In this document: piece by piece, positions 42,885 through 51,729 of the stretch
How positions within the stretch are numbered: position 1 is the stretch's first letter
Layout of the letters: each line of letters opens with the position of its first letter
DNA from: an uncultured Clostridia bacterium
GTDB taxonomy: Bacteria; Bacillota; Clostridia; Christensenellales; Borkfalkiaceae
Assembly: GCA_947595585.1 (NCBI GenBank)
Contig: CANQET010000006.1
Span: 1-64,000 of the forward strand
DNA length: 64,000 nucleotides
Direction of reading: 5' to 3'
Notes under the pieces: model-generated
Databases searched by the model: none
Told to the model about the DNA's origin: nothing
Seen by the model: the letters and a program-made list of their open reading frames with translations, nothing else
Translations under genes and position numbers: made by a program

Positions 42885-44195
42885 TTACTTCCGCAAGAGG
42901 ATGCAGGAAGAAAACGGCGGAAGACGGATCTCGTTGAGACTGCACACTTCCCCCGTGAGAAGATCTACCCCCTCCCCCGCTTCGGCGCACATGACGGGTT
43001 CGCCGTCCGAGATGTTGATCGCAACGACGATCTCCTCGTTTCCGAAGGTCCGAAGAAAGGAAAAGTACTTATTGGAGAGCGTCGCCTTGCGGTAGCTCCC
43101 GTAGTGCAGGGCGGGATGCGCGGCCTTGATCGCGGCAAGCATACGGATGTGGGCATAGAGGTCCTCGGCGCGGCGGGGGATCTCGTCGATGCACGGGCGG
43201 AGGCGGTAGTCCCCATCGGACTTATCCCCCTCCGCGGCGTATTCGGAGCCGTAATAAATACAGGGGATCCCCGGTATCGTGAAGAGGAGCGTGTAGAGAT
43301 TTTTGAGGTTGCGCCGCTCTTTGAGCGCCGTCGCGGCGCGGATCACATCGTGGTTATCGACGAAGTTGAAGAGGTGCTTCCCCGTGCAGAGCGCCCAAGG
43401 AAGATCGGCAAAGAGCCGCGTGAGGGAATGCTCGATCTCGAAGAGATTTTCGGAGTTGAAGGCCGAGATCATGCCCTTGAAACACTCGTAATTCGTCGCC
43501 GAATCCAGCCGCTCGGGGACAATGTTCTGCACGAAATTCTGCAGGTGGATGACTTCGCCCATGAGGAAGAAGTCCCTCTTTTCTTGCCCTGCGGTGCGGC
43601 GGATCATCTCCATGAACCACGGCGGGAGCAGGTAGCCCACGTCGAGGCGGAGCCCATCGATATCGAATTCACGGATCCAGAAACGCACGGCGTCCATGAG
43701 GTAATTCTGCACTTCGGGGTGCTCGAGGCGGAGCTTCACGAGCTCGGCATGGCCCTCCCAATCGGCATAGGAGAGGCCGTCGTTGTAGCGATCGTTGCCC
43801 CCGAAGTCGATGTAGAACCAAAAGCGCTTCTCCGTCCCCTCGCGGCGCGCAAGGACCTCCTGAAACGGGGCAAATTTGCGACCTGTGTGATGAAAAACAC
43901 CGTCGAGGACGACGCGGATCCCCGCCTGATGGAAGGAAGATATGAGGCGCTTTAAGTCTGCATTGGTGCCGAGACGGCGGTCGACGGTGAAGGGATCCAC
44001 CGTATCGTAGCCGTGGCGTTCGCTCTCGAAGAGCGGATTCAAGAGGACGGCGCCGACGCCGAGATCTTTGAGCCGCCCGATCTCCCGTTCGATCTTTGCA
44101 AGGCGGTGGCGGATCTCGCCGAAGTCGTTTTCCCGCTCCGCACCGCAGAACCCGAGCGGGTAGATCTGATAAAACGTGCATTCATCGAACCACAT
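42885..44195 (-). CDS. Alpha-amylase family glycosidase, GH13, intracellular
   Basis: This 436-aa GH13 protein has DGVFHHTG (region I), DGLRLDVGYL with the nucleophile Asp (region II), LMGEVIH with the acid/base Glu (region III) and FVDNHDVIRA (region IV). It has no signal peptide, so it acts on internal alpha-glucans or maltodextrins, probably as a neopullulanase or maltogenic type. It overlaps the GH3 gene by 14 bp on the same strand. Confidence 0.94.
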   Translation of the reverse strand: MWFDECTFYQIYPLGFCGAERENDFGEIRHRLAKIEREIGRLKDLGVGAVLLNPLFESERHGYDTVDPFTVDRRLGTNADLKRLISSFHQAGIRVVLDGVFHHTGRKFAPFQEVLARREGTEKRFWFYIDFGGNDRYNDGLSYADWEGHAELVKLRLEHPEVQNYLMDAVRFWIREFDIDGLRLDVGYLLPPWFMEMIRRTAGQEKRDFFLMGEVIHLQNFVQNIVPERLDSATNYECFKGMISAFNSENLFEIEHSLTRLFADLPWALCTGKHLFNFVDNHDVIRAATALKERRNLKNLYTLLFTIPGIPCIYYGSEYAAEGDKSDGDYRLRPCIDEIPRRAEDLYAHIRMLAAIKAAHPALHYGSYRKATLSNKYFSFLRTFGNEEIVVAINISDGEPVMCAEAGEGVDLLTGEVCSLNEIRLPPFSSCILLRK

Positions 44196-46503
44196 TGCTC
44201 TCTCCCCTGCAGGCAGCGCTCATTCGTACGGCCGAGAGGACTTCTTCGGCATTTTGCTGAAGCTCACCGAGCGTGAGGCCCTCCCTCTGTTTGCGCGAAC
44301 GAAGTACACCGCCGTGCTGCATTTTCTTGCCGAGGAAGCCGCCGCCCGGCATGAGGACATTCACGCCCGCACGGATCCTATAGGCATTGTTTTTGATATG
44401 TTTGAACTCGGGGCTCGCCGCCTTCTGCATATACCAATCGGTGACGACGCAGCCCTCGAACTTCCATTCCCCGCGGAGCACCCCCCGCACGAGGCGGTAG
44501 TTGTAGTGCGCGTAGACGCCGTTGACTTTGTTATACGACGTCATCAAAAAGTGCGGATGACTCTCCTTGACGCAGATCTCGAAACCGTATAAATACAGCT
44601 CGCGGAGGGCACGTTCGGAGAGGACGCTATCGCACTTGTTGCGGCGGAACTCGCGGTTGTTGCAGGCGAAGTGCTTGGGGCAGGCCGAGGCGCCGACGCT
44701 CTGCACGCCCCGCACGGCCGCCGCGGCGATCTTGCCCGAGAGGAGCGGATCTTCCGAATAATACTCGAAATTTCTGCCGCACAAGGGGTCCCTATGCAGA
44801 TTTAACGCGGGTGCGAGCAAGACGTGCGCCCCAAGCTCCGCCATTTCCCTTCCCACGGCGGCGTAGACTTCTTCGACGAGATCTTCATCGAACGTTGCGG
44901 CGAGGAGCGTCGCGATGGGAAGAAGCGATGCCCCCGCGAAGAGACGGATCCCCGAGGGGCCGTCGACCATCGTCACGGGAGGGACGCCGAGCGCTTGCAG
45001 CTCCTTTGTCACCCCGCCCATGACGCCCGCATTGCCGCGGGGCCCGAGCGGCGAATCCATCTTGAGCGCCCCGCGGGAGAGCGCTTCGAGCGCCTGTTCC
45101 GAGAGCCCCGCGACAAAGCGCGAAAGCGGGACCTCCCCCGTCTGCACCTTCTCGAAGGGGACGGGCGGCTGTTTGGGATAGGCCGCGGGAAGCGCTTCGA
45201 GGATGCGCGGGCGAAGGTCGCAGGAGAGGATATCGCTGCAGGCCTCGACGACCTGATCCGTATCGGCCGTAAACTTCCCCGCGGACGGGGCGCTTCGGAC
45301 GTCGAATCCCGCAAAGATCTCATACTCCCCCGCCATGCGCACAAAGGCGTGCTGTGCCTCGGAATAGACGCAAAATGCACGGATGGGGACGGAAATCTCG
45401 CCGCGCTCCTCTTCGCCCGGGGAAATTTCCGCCGTCTTACGGAAGGCGACGAGCTCCCTTGCGGGTACGCCGCACGCACAGGGCGGCTTGCGGACGTAGA
45501 CCTCGACGACCGTCCTTCCCGCACGCGCACCCGTGTTGCGGACGCGGTATGTGAGCACGCCGTCAGCATAGTCCGCCTTGATGCAGAACTCGGTATACCC
45601 CAGCCCGTAGCCGAAGGGATAGACGACCTTTTCGGGCGCATTCGTCTCAAAAGCCCGGTAGCCTATGTAGATATCTTCGCGGTAGCGGACGGTATCGGGG
45701 TCGAAAAAGTTGTCGCACGTGGGGTAATCACGATAGGTCTTTGCGATCGTATCGGGGAGCCTTCCGCGGGGCTCGCGTCTTCCGAGGAGAAGGTCCGTAC
45801 AGGCATTGCCTGCCTCCATCCCCCCTTGGTAGAGCATGAGAAGGGCGTTGGGGCGATCGTCTGCGAAGAGCGAAAAGTCGATGAGCCCGCCCGTGTTGAG
45901 CAGTACGGCAACGCGGGCAAATTTGCGTTTGAGGGCGGCATAGAGCGATCTTTCGGCTTCGGTGAGAAGAAAACTGCCCGCGGAAAGTTCGCTGTCCATA
46001 TCCTCGCCCGCCGCCCGTCCGAAGACGACGACGGCGGTATCCGTCTCGGCGGCCGCCGCCACGAGAAGCGCTTCGGGGCATGCGGGTTCGGGGTATGAAA
46101 AGGCCCAATTCCCCCATCCGCCCCGCTTCACCGCGTGTTCCTTTTCGTAGGCGCGATAGAAGTCGGAGACGCAAGAAACGATGGGGGCCCCCGCCCGTTC
46201 CAAGCCCTCGAGGATGCTGACGGTATACGGGCAAGAGACATCCCCGCCCGAGCCGTAGCCCGAATAGAAGGTATCGATCTGCGTCCTTCCGAACAGGGCG
46301 AATTTCCCATGAAGGGGAAGCGTCCCGTCGTTTTCGAGCAAGACGGCGCCCTCGCAGGCCGTACGGCGGAGAAGTTCGGCCGTCGCCTCGTCAACTTTTC
46401 CGCTGCGGCGGGCATTCTCCCGCTGTGCGATGGGGCCGTTTTTCAGGCGAAAATAGATCCCTGCGGCGAATCCTTTGAGCCGCTGTGCAAGCGATCTCGG
46501 CAT
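44182..46503 (-). CDS. Beta-glucosidase-type GH3 with permuted domain order
   Basis: The ATG at 46503 has GAGGAGGG before it and gives 773 aa. The usual C-terminal (alpha/beta)6 and Fn3 domains come first (RRTACEGAVLLENDGTLPL at about residue 45, FGYGLGYTEF, then an Fn3-like part). The TIM barrel with VDGPSGIR, ACPKHFACNN and nucleophile Asp in GCVVTDWY lies at the C-terminus. This reversed order is known in some clostridial GH3 enzymes such as that of Ruminococcus albus. It has no signal peptide. It is probably a cytoplasmic beta-glucosidase or beta-xylosidase, co-expressed with GH13. Confidence 0.93.
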   Translation of the reverse strand: MPRSLAQRLKGFAAGIYFRLKNGPIAQRENARRSGKVDEATAELLRRTACEGAVLLENDGTLPLHGKFALFGRTQIDTFYSGYGSGGDVSCPYTVSILEGLERAGAPIVSCVSDFYRAYEKEHAVKRGGWGNWAFSYPEPACPEALLVAAAAETDTAVVVFGRAAGEDMDSELSAGSFLLTEAERSLYAALKRKFARVAVLLNTGGLIDFSLFADDRPNALLMLYQGGMEAGNACTDLLLGRREPRGRLPDTIAKTYRDYPTCDNFFDPDTVRYREDIYIGYRAFETNAPEKVVYPFGYGLGYTEFCIKADYADGVLTYRVRNTGARAGRTVVEVYVRKPPCACGVPARELVAFRKTAEISPGEEERGEISVPIRAFCVYSEAQHAFVRMAGEYEIFAGFDVRSAPSAGKFTADTDQVVEACSDILSCDLRPRILEALPAAYPKQPPVPFEKVQTGEVPLSRFVAGLSEQALEALSRGALKMDSPLGPRGNAGVMGGVTKELQALGVPPVTMVDGPSGIRLFAGASLLPIATLLAATFDEDLVEEVYAAVGREMAELGAHVLLAPALNLHRDPLCGRNFEYYSEDPLLSGKIAAAAVRGVQSVGASACPKHFACNNREFRRNKCDSVLSERALRELYLYGFEICVKESHPHFLMTSYNKVNGVYAHYNYRLVRGVLRGEWKFEGCVVTDWYMQKAASPEFKHIKNNAYRIRAGVNVLMPGGGFLGKKMQHGGVLRSRKQREGLTLGELQQNAEEVLSAVRMSAACRGESNVVR

Positions 46504-46521
46504 AATTCCCTCCTCGGCTTT

Positions 46522-46550
46522 ATCATAGCACAAGCGCGGCGGACTGTCAA
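46522..46550 (-). promoter_or_regulatory. SigA promoter of GH3-GH13
   Basis: TTGACA (complement of 46545-46550), a 17-bp spacer and TATGAT (complement of 46522-46527). Confidence 0.85.
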
Positions 46551-46572
46551 GGATGAAATCGCATGAGAATGG

Positions 46573-46601
46573 TTGCATTCCGCAAAAAAATCATGTATAA
46601 T
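46573..46601 (+). promoter_or_regulatory. SigA promoter of the M18 aminopeptidase
   Basis: TTGCAT at 46573-46578, a 17-bp spacer and TATAAT at 46596-46601. Confidence 0.8.
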
Positions 46602-46623
46602 AAGAAAAAAACGAGGTACGCTT

Positions 46624-47862
46624 ATGCAGACGCTCATTCCCTTTTTGAAGTCGTATACCGCCTTCCACGCCGTGGAAAACTGTGCCGCTCTCCTGCGGGA
46701 TGCGGGCTTTTCCGAGCTCGAAGAGAGCAAGCCTTGGCAGCTCGAAGACGGGAAGGCCTATTTCGTCGTGCGCGGCGGGAGCAGTATCATCGCCTTCCGC
46801 TATGCGGCGGGCGGGGCCTTCCGCATCATCGCCACGCATACCGATTCCCCCTGCTTCAAGCTCAAGGCGAACTGCGTGCTCGCGGATGAGCGCTATACCC
46901 GTCTCAATGCGGAGCCCTACGGCGGAGGACTGTGGTATACCTTCTTCGACCGTCCGCTCGCGATCGCGGGGCGGAAGATCCGCGCGGCGGAGGGCGTACT
47001 CCGAGAAGAATTATATACGTCCCCCTACTTCGTGACCATTCCCTCGCTTGCCATCCACATGGCGCGGGAGGCGAACGACGGCTTTGCGCCCAATCTCCAG
47101 ACCGAGCTTCCCCTCGCCGCGATCGGAAAACGGGAGCTTGCGGAGCTCTTCGACGGCGCCGCACAGGATCTCTTCCTCGCGCCTGCGACCGAACCTTACT
47201 TCCTCGGAGAACAGGGCGAGCTGCTCTCCTCGCCCCGCCTCGATAACCTCACGGGCGTCTGCGCCTCGATGTGTGCCCTCAAAGAATGCGAAACGGGAAG
47301 CGAAACGTTGATCGCGGCCGCTTTCGATAGCGAAGAGATCGGGAGCCGCACACGGCAGGGCGCCGCGAGCGACTTCTTGGAGAGCGTGCTCCTTCGGATC
47401 GCAGCGGCGGAGAACATCGGCGATGCGGGCTATGCCCGGCGCATTGCGGGGAGCTTCCTCGTCTCCCTCGACAACGCGCATGCCCTGCATCCCAATCACC
47501 CCGAGAAGTGCGATCTCACCAACAAACCCGTGCTCGGAGGCGGCATTGCCGTGAAGGGCCATGCGGGCGGGGCGTATACGACGGACGCCCTCTCCTTTGC
47601 CGTGATCGGGGAGATCTTCCGCCGTGCGGATGTAAAATACCAGACCTTCTACAACCGTTCGGATATGCGCAGCGGCTCGACGCTCGGCGCCATTTCTCTC
47701 GGCAAGGTGAGTATGCCCGCCGTCGACCTCGGCATCGCTCAGCTCGCCATGCACTCCGCCGTGGAGACGATGGCCGTCTCCGATTACGAAGAACTCGTGC
47801 GCGGATGCGCTGCCTTCTTCGCCGCCAGCTTCACCCTAGGAAGAGAAGTGCGGTTTGCGTGA
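46624..47862 (+). CDS. apeB: M18 family aminopeptidase
   Basis: The ATG at 46624 follows GAGG and gives 412 aa. Zinc and catalytic motifs are THTDSPCFKLK, FDSEEIGSRTRQG and LDNAHALHPNHPEK, with the final MHSAVETMAVSDYEEL. It is a cytoplasmic dodecameric aminopeptidase that prefers acidic or hydrophobic N-termini in related proteins. It is a single gene with its own promoter, divergent from GH3. Confidence 0.94.
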   Translation: MQTLIPFLKSYTAFHAVENCAALLRDAGFSELEESKPWQLEDGKAYFVVRGGSSIIAFRYAAGGAFRIIATHTDSPCFKLKANCVLADERYTRLNAEPYGGGLWYTFFDRPLAIAGRKIRAAEGVLREELYTSPYFVTIPSLAIHMAREANDGFAPNLQTELPLAAIGKRELAELFDGAAQDLFLAPATEPYFLGEQGELLSSPRLDNLTGVCASMCALKECETGSETLIAAAFDSEEIGSRTRQGAASDFLESVLLRIAAAENIGDAGYARRIAGSFLVSLDNAHALHPNHPEKCDLTNKPVLGGGIAVKGHAGGAYTTDALSFAVIGEIFRRADVKYQTFYNRSDMRSGSTLGAISLGKVSMPAVDLGIAQLAMHSAVETMAVSDYEELVRGCAAFFAASFTLGREVRFA

Positions 47863-47884
47863 GGATCCGGGAATGAAAAAATTA

Positions 47885-47916
47885 CACGTGTCCGTCCGCA
47901 GCTGCGGACGGGCACG
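47885..47916. terminator. Hairpin after the M18 gene
   Basis: ACGTGTCCGTCCGCAG and CTGCGGACGGGCACGT form a long, nearly perfect palindrome about 20 bp after the stop. Confidence 0.75.
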
Positions 47917-47934
47917 TTCGGTATGACGTGATTT

Positions 47935-48060
47935 GGGATGAGATCCCTCCTCCCTATCGGTCGTCGGGATGACGTCGGGGCGGTCGTCGGGATGACGCCG
48001 GGGCAGTCGTCGGGATGACGTCGGGCGGTGTCGGGTGACGTCGGGCGGTGTCGGGTGACG
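47935..48060. repeat. Repeat island 3: GC-rich tandem repeats
   Basis: Starts with a GATGAGATCCCTCCTCCC module. Three units of GTCGTCGGGATGACG plus a GC-rich spacer (period 23) and two of GTCGGGCGGTGTCGGGTGAC follow. It ends at the tadA stop codon. Confidence 0.85.
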
Positions 48061-48065
48061 GGGGC

Positions 48066-48542
48066 TTAGCCGTCGGAGCTATGGGGATCCTTTTGCTTTT
48101 CGCGGAGGCGCATGTCGCGGAAGAAGGCGGAAAGAAGCGAAGAGCATTCCTCTTCCAGGATCCCCCCCTCCACTTCCACCGTGTGGTTGACGAGGTTGGC
48201 CGCGGCGAGTTCGCGGGTGAGACTTCTGCCCTTTTGCTCATATGCGCCGAAGTACACCCGTTCGATGCGGGAATTGAGGATGGCCCCCATGCACATCGGG
48301 CATGGCTCGAGGGTGACGTAGATCTCCGCGTCTTCGAGGCGCCAGCTGTGAAGCTTTCTGCAAGCGCGGTCGATCGCACGGATCTCGGCGTGCTGGGTCG
48401 CCATCTGCATCCGCGTACGAAGGTTGTACCCCCGCCCGATGATCTTCCCGCCGAGGACGACGACCGCTCCGATGGGGACCTCGCCGAGGTCGTTTGCCTT
48501 TTTTGCGAGGCGCAGGGCCTCACGCATGAATTTTTCCTGCAT
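48066..48542 (-). CDS. tadA: tRNA-specific adenosine deaminase
   Basis: This 158-aa TadA has zinc ligands and catalytic Glu in HAEIRAI and PCPMCMGAILNSRI, and the start MREALRLAKKANDLGEVPIGAVVV. It converts A34 to inosine in tRNA-Arg. AGGAGC precedes the ATG. The C-terminal tail KDPHSSDG runs up to the tandem repeats and may have been altered by them. Confidence 0.95.
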   Translation of the reverse strand: MQEKFMREALRLAKKANDLGEVPIGAVVVLGGKIIGRGYNLRTRMQMATQHAEIRAIDRACRKLHSWRLEDAEIYVTLEPCPMCMGAILNSRIERVYFGAYEQKGRSLTRELAAANLVNHTVEVEGGILEEECSSLLSAFFRDMRLREKQKDPHSSDG

Positions 48543-48549
48543 AGTGCTC

Positions 48550-49362
48550 CTATCCGAAGGCCTCCGTCAGCATGACGAGGGCATCGATATCGTGGGCGAT
48601 GATGGGGACAAGGTCCTTCCTTCCGAGGGGATGCGAGGCCGTCTCCGCGCCCGTCTCCACCGTGAAGGCGGGGATGCCGAGCTTCGCGATACACCAATCT
48701 TTATAGCCGCCCGCCGAGTGCTTCAGGTGTACGAGGGGATACCCCGTCGCCCGAGAGAGGACTTCGGCGTATTTTTTATCCCGACGGCGCATGCGCAGCC
48801 GATGAAATTCCCAATAGATCTCTTCGCCCTTGGTATGCCAGCTCACGGTGAATTTGGGCCGCACGGCGAGGGTGAAGTCCGCGAGCGCGCGGCTCTCGCT
48901 TGCGGAGAGCGGGGCGCTTCCGATATACCCCGCAGGGGCGGGGCGGCGCAGATTGCCCTTCCCGCTGCCCCAACGGGCATCGAAATTCAAGTTGAGGTCG
49001 ACCCCCTCGGCGTTGGCCTTCCAGAGGGAGAAGTCGTCGCTTCCGTTGAGGGAGCGGACGAGGGCCCTGTGTTCCTCGGTCAGATGCCGCGGCCCCTCTT
49101 CGACGAGGAGCGCCCCATCGGGATCGACGAGGGGAACGATCCACACGCCCCCTGTTCGGACGCCGAGCCGCGCATGTTCGAGGGCGAGAAGGGCCGTGAT
49201 GTATTCCCGCGCATGGATGGCATACTGGGCGATGCCGCAGCCGCCCGCATCCGTACCCGCGAGCATGGCGAAGATCTCCCGCCCCTCCTCGCTGTAGCCG
49301 ATAATTTGCTTTTTTCCGCGATACGCCATATAGAACGCACGCACTTCTTCGAAGACGTTCAT
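48550..49362 (-). CDS. M14-family zinc carboxypeptidase-like protein
   Basis: This 270-aa protein has the zinc motif HAREY (HxxE), third ligand His in VSWHTKGEEIYW and catalytic Glu in PAFTVETGAETASHP. The family includes gamma-D-glutamyl-meso-diaminopimelate peptidases that trim peptidoglycan peptides. This protein has no signal peptide, so it probably recycles cell-wall peptides in the cytoplasm. It lies between rlmH and tadA on the same strand. A TATACT box ends five bases before the ATG, but no -35 is visible. Confidence 0.88.
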   Translation of the reverse strand: MNVFEEVRAFYMAYRGKKQIIGYSEEGREIFAMLAGTDAGGCGIAQYAIHAREYITALLALEHARLGVRTGGVWIVPLVDPDGALLVEEGPRHLTEEHRALVRSLNGSDDFSLWKANAEGVDLNLNFDARWGSGKGNLRRPAPAGYIGSAPLSASESRALADFTLAVRPKFTVSWHTKGEEIYWEFHRLRMRRRDKKYAEVLSRATGYPLVHLKHSAGGYKDWCIAKLGIPAFTVETGAETASHPLGRKDLVPIIAHDIDALVMLTEAFG

Positions 49363-49403
49363 TCTACAGTATATGCCGAAAAATCGATATGGGTGCCCCG
49401 CGT

Positions 49404-49838
49404 TTACTTGTGGTATTCGCTGCCCGAGCGGATCATGAAGGCGCGGTAGAGCTGCTCCAAAAGGACGACGCGGAACATCTGATGCGGGAAGGTCATGCGG
49501 GAGAAGGAGAGCTTCCTGCCCTTCGTCTTCACGACCTCCGCCAGGCCTTCCGAGGAACCGATCACGAGGGAAATTTCACTGCCACGGTCCACACATCCCC
49601 CGATGAGTTCGGAAAACTCCTCCGAGCTTACCTCCTTCCCCTCTACGGCGAGGACGAAGACTTCCCCGCGCAGGGCACGCAGGATCTCCTCTTCCTCCTC
49701 TTCGGGAGAGCGCCGCTCGGAAAGCTCGAGGATCTCGAGGTCGCAAAAGCGGGTAAGCCGCTTCTCGTACTCCGCACACGCCTCCCGCCAGTGGCGCTCT
49801 TTGAGCTTCCCTACGCACACGATGCGCACGCGGATCAT
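49404..49838 (-). CDS. rlmH: 23S rRNA (pseudouridine1915-N3)-methyltransferase
   Basis: The ATG at 49838 gives 144 aa; the longer track frame is read-through of the upstream gene. This SPOUT methyltransferase has KLKERHWREACAEYEKRL, FVLAVEGKEVSSEEF, LVIGSSEGL and the hallmark end HQMFRVVLLEQLYRAFMI...YHK. It methylates position 1915 in helix 69. It overlaps the CPBP gene by 4 bp. Confidence 0.96.
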   Translation of the reverse strand: MIRVRIVCVGKLKERHWREACAEYEKRLTRFCDLEILELSERRSPEEEEEEILRALRGEVFVLAVEGKEVSSEEFSELIGGCVDRGSEISLVIGSSEGLAEVVKTKGRKLSFSRMTFPHQMFRVVLLEQLYRAFMIRSGSEYHK

Positions 49839-50800
49839 ACGCCGATCCCCGCTGCGAGCACCGCAAACCATTGCACGGCGCAGATCGCCATTCCGATCCC
49901 CGCCATGAGGAAGTACTTCTTGCCCCCCTGCATGCGGCTGCCGGAAGGAGCTGCAGCCCTCCGCTCGGGGAGCTTCCAAAGGATGACAAAGAGCAGGGCG
50001 CCCGCGAGGAGGATCCCGCCGAGTACGCCGAGGATGATGGAGGGAAGCATGGGCAAGGCCCAATCCACCCCCTTCACCGCCCCAAGGATGAGGATGCAGG
50101 CATTGTTGGCAAAATGGGCGACCATGGTGGGGAAAATGCTTCCGCTGCGGAGCGCAAGCAGGGCGTAGCACGCCCCGCAGGCGAATTGGTAGAGCGTCTG
50201 CTCGGGGTTGCCGTGGAAGAGCGAGAAGAGCGCCCCGGAGATGAGGACGGTGGAGACTTCCCCCCACCCCGAGGAGCGCATAGCCCCCACCGTGATGCCG
50301 CGGAAGAGCGTCTCTTCGAAGACGGCGGGGAGCAGGGCGATGATGAGCACGGCGGGGAGGATCATCCACCCCGAGATCATGGGATCGGTGACGGAAGGGA
50401 TGTACCCCGCCTGTTTTTCCTGCGGCGTGTAGCCCATGAGTTCCAAAAGGCGTACGAAGAGGCCGTTGAGGTTGTTGAGGGCAAACAAGAGGCCGAAGGC
50501 AACGGCAAGCGCGATCAAAAAGTAGTACCACTTGCAGGGGGCGTAGACCTTCCGCACGGGGTAGCGGGACCTACGGAAATACAGGGCAGCGACCCCCGCG
50601 AGGCAGAGCTGGGGCACGAGAAAGGCGAGATATTTATAGGCGAGGTTATGGGCGTACCCCTCCTTCAGGGCGGCGAGGAAGATCGCCGAGACCAAGAAGG
50701 CGAGGAGCACGGAGAGCACCGAGGAGGCCGAGTATGCGATGCCTGCTTCGGGCAAAAATTTCTTTTCGGGTGCGCTTTCGGGCGCGGCTTGCGATTCCAT
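49835..50800 (-). CDS. CPBP-family intramembrane metalloprotease
   Basis: The start at 50800 gives 321 aa and lies six bases after a TATAAT box, with no ribosome-binding site, so the mRNA is probably leaderless. It has about seven or eight membrane helices. The catalytic motifs are FEETLFRG, ALFSLFHGN and VAHFANN. Families of this type (CAAX protease/bacteriocin-processing) cleave membrane proteins or give bacteriocin self-immunity; the substrate is unknown. It is coupled to rlmH by a 4-bp overlap. Confidence 0.9.
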   Translation of the reverse strand: MESQAAPESAPEKKFLPEAGIAYSASSVLSVLLAFLVSAIFLAALKEGYAHNLAYKYLAFLVPQLCLAGVAALYFRRSRYPVRKVYAPCKWYYFLIALAVAFGLLFALNNLNGLFVRLLELMGYTPQEKQAGYIPSVTDPMISGWMILPAVLIIALLPAVFEETLFRGITVGAMRSSGWGEVSTVLISGALFSLFHGNPEQTLYQFACGACYALLALRSGSIFPTMVAHFANNACILILGAVKGVDWALPMLPSIILGVLGGILLAGALLFVILWKLPERRAAAPSGSRMQGGKKYFLMAGIGMAICAVQWFAVLAAGIGV

Positions 50801-50806
50801 ACCGCT

Positions 50807-50835
50807 ATTATACAGGATTTTCCGCGAAAGTTCAA
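50807..50835 (-). promoter_or_regulatory. Promoter of the CPBP protease, start codon at the transcript 5' end
   Basis: TTGAAC (complement of 50830-50835), a 17-bp spacer and TATAAT (complement of 50807-50812). The ATG begins seven bases after the -10 box. Confidence 0.82.
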
Positions 50836-50844
50836 ACGAAACGC

Positions 50845-50873
50845 TTGTCTTTTGCAAAATTTCTTTTTATAAT
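50845..50873 (+). promoter_or_regulatory. Promoter of the fumarase operon
   Basis: TTGTCT at 50845-50850, a 17-bp spacer and TATAAT at 50868-50873. It is divergent from the CPBP promoter, with the -35 boxes 9 bp apart. Confidence 0.8.
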
Positions 50874-50892
50874 AGGTACAAAGGAGTGAAGT

Positions 50893-51729
50893 ATGCGTAC
50901 TGTGGATGTCGGATCGATCGAGGGGCTCGTCTATCGCCTTGCGCGGCGGGCGGGCGTGACGATCGCAAAGGATTGCCTTGCGGCCCTCTCCCTTGCCGCA
51001 AAGTGCGAGGAGGGCGCGGCGCAGTTTGCGCTTGAGACGGTACTCGGGAATGCGGAGATCGCGAAGAAGATGCAGATGCCCGTCTGCCAGGATACGGGGA
51101 TGACGGCCGTCTTTCTCGAGATCGGGCAGGATGTATTTCTCACGGGAGGCCCCCTCAAGGCGGCCGTGGATGCGGGCGTACGCAGGGCGTATGCCGATGG
51201 AAATTTCCGAAAGAGCATCTGCGACCCGCTCACCCGCGTCAACACGGGCGACAACACCCCCGCCCATCTCCATGTGGAGATCGTGGAAGGAGACAAGGTG
51301 AAGATCCGCCTTCTTCCCAAGGGGTTCGGAAGCGAAAATATGAGCGCCGTACGTATGCTCACCCCCGCCGAAGGGAGGGAGGGCATCCTCCGCACGATCG
51401 TGGAAACGGTGCAGGCTGCGGGCTCCCGCCCCTGTCCGCCCGTCGTCGTGGGCGTGGGCATCGGCGGCAGTTTCGATGGGTGCACGCTCCTCGCCAAAAA
51501 AGCGCTTTTTCGTGACTTGGGGTCGAAAAATCCGCGCGAAGACGTCGCTTCGATCGAGGAAGAGGCGCTTTCCCGCATCAACGCGCTCGGCATCGGCGCG
51601 CAGGGCTTCGGGGGGAAGATCACGGCCCTCAAAGTGCTCTGCGAAGTCGCTCCCACCCACATTGCGGGACTGCCCGTCGCCGTAAATATCCAGTGCCACT
51701 GCGTGCGGCACGAGGAGGCCGTATTATGA
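50893..51729 (+). CDS. Class I fumarate hydratase / tartrate dehydratase, alpha subunit
   Basis: This 278-aa protein is an N-terminal domain of the iron-sulfur hydro-lyases: MPVCQDTGMTAVFLEIGQ (first cluster Cys), GDNTPAHLHVEIVEGD, SENMSAVRML, VGVGIGGSFDGCTLLAKKAL and the final IQCHCVRHEEAV. With the beta subunit it interconverts fumarate and malate using an oxygen-sensitive 4Fe-4S cluster. AAAGGAG precedes the ATG. Confidence 0.94.
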   Translation: MRTVDVGSIEGLVYRLARRAGVTIAKDCLAALSLAAKCEEGAAQFALETVLGNAEIAKKMQMPVCQDTGMTAVFLEIGQDVFLTGGPLKAAVDAGVRRAYADGNFRKSICDPLTRVNTGDNTPAHLHVEIVEGDKVKIRLLPKGFGSENMSAVRMLTPAEGREGILRTIVETVQAAGSRPCPPVVVGVGIGGSFDGCTLLAKKALFRDLGSKNPREDVASIEEEALSRINALGIGAQGFGGKITALKVLCEVAPTHIAGLPVAVNIQCHCVRHEEAVL

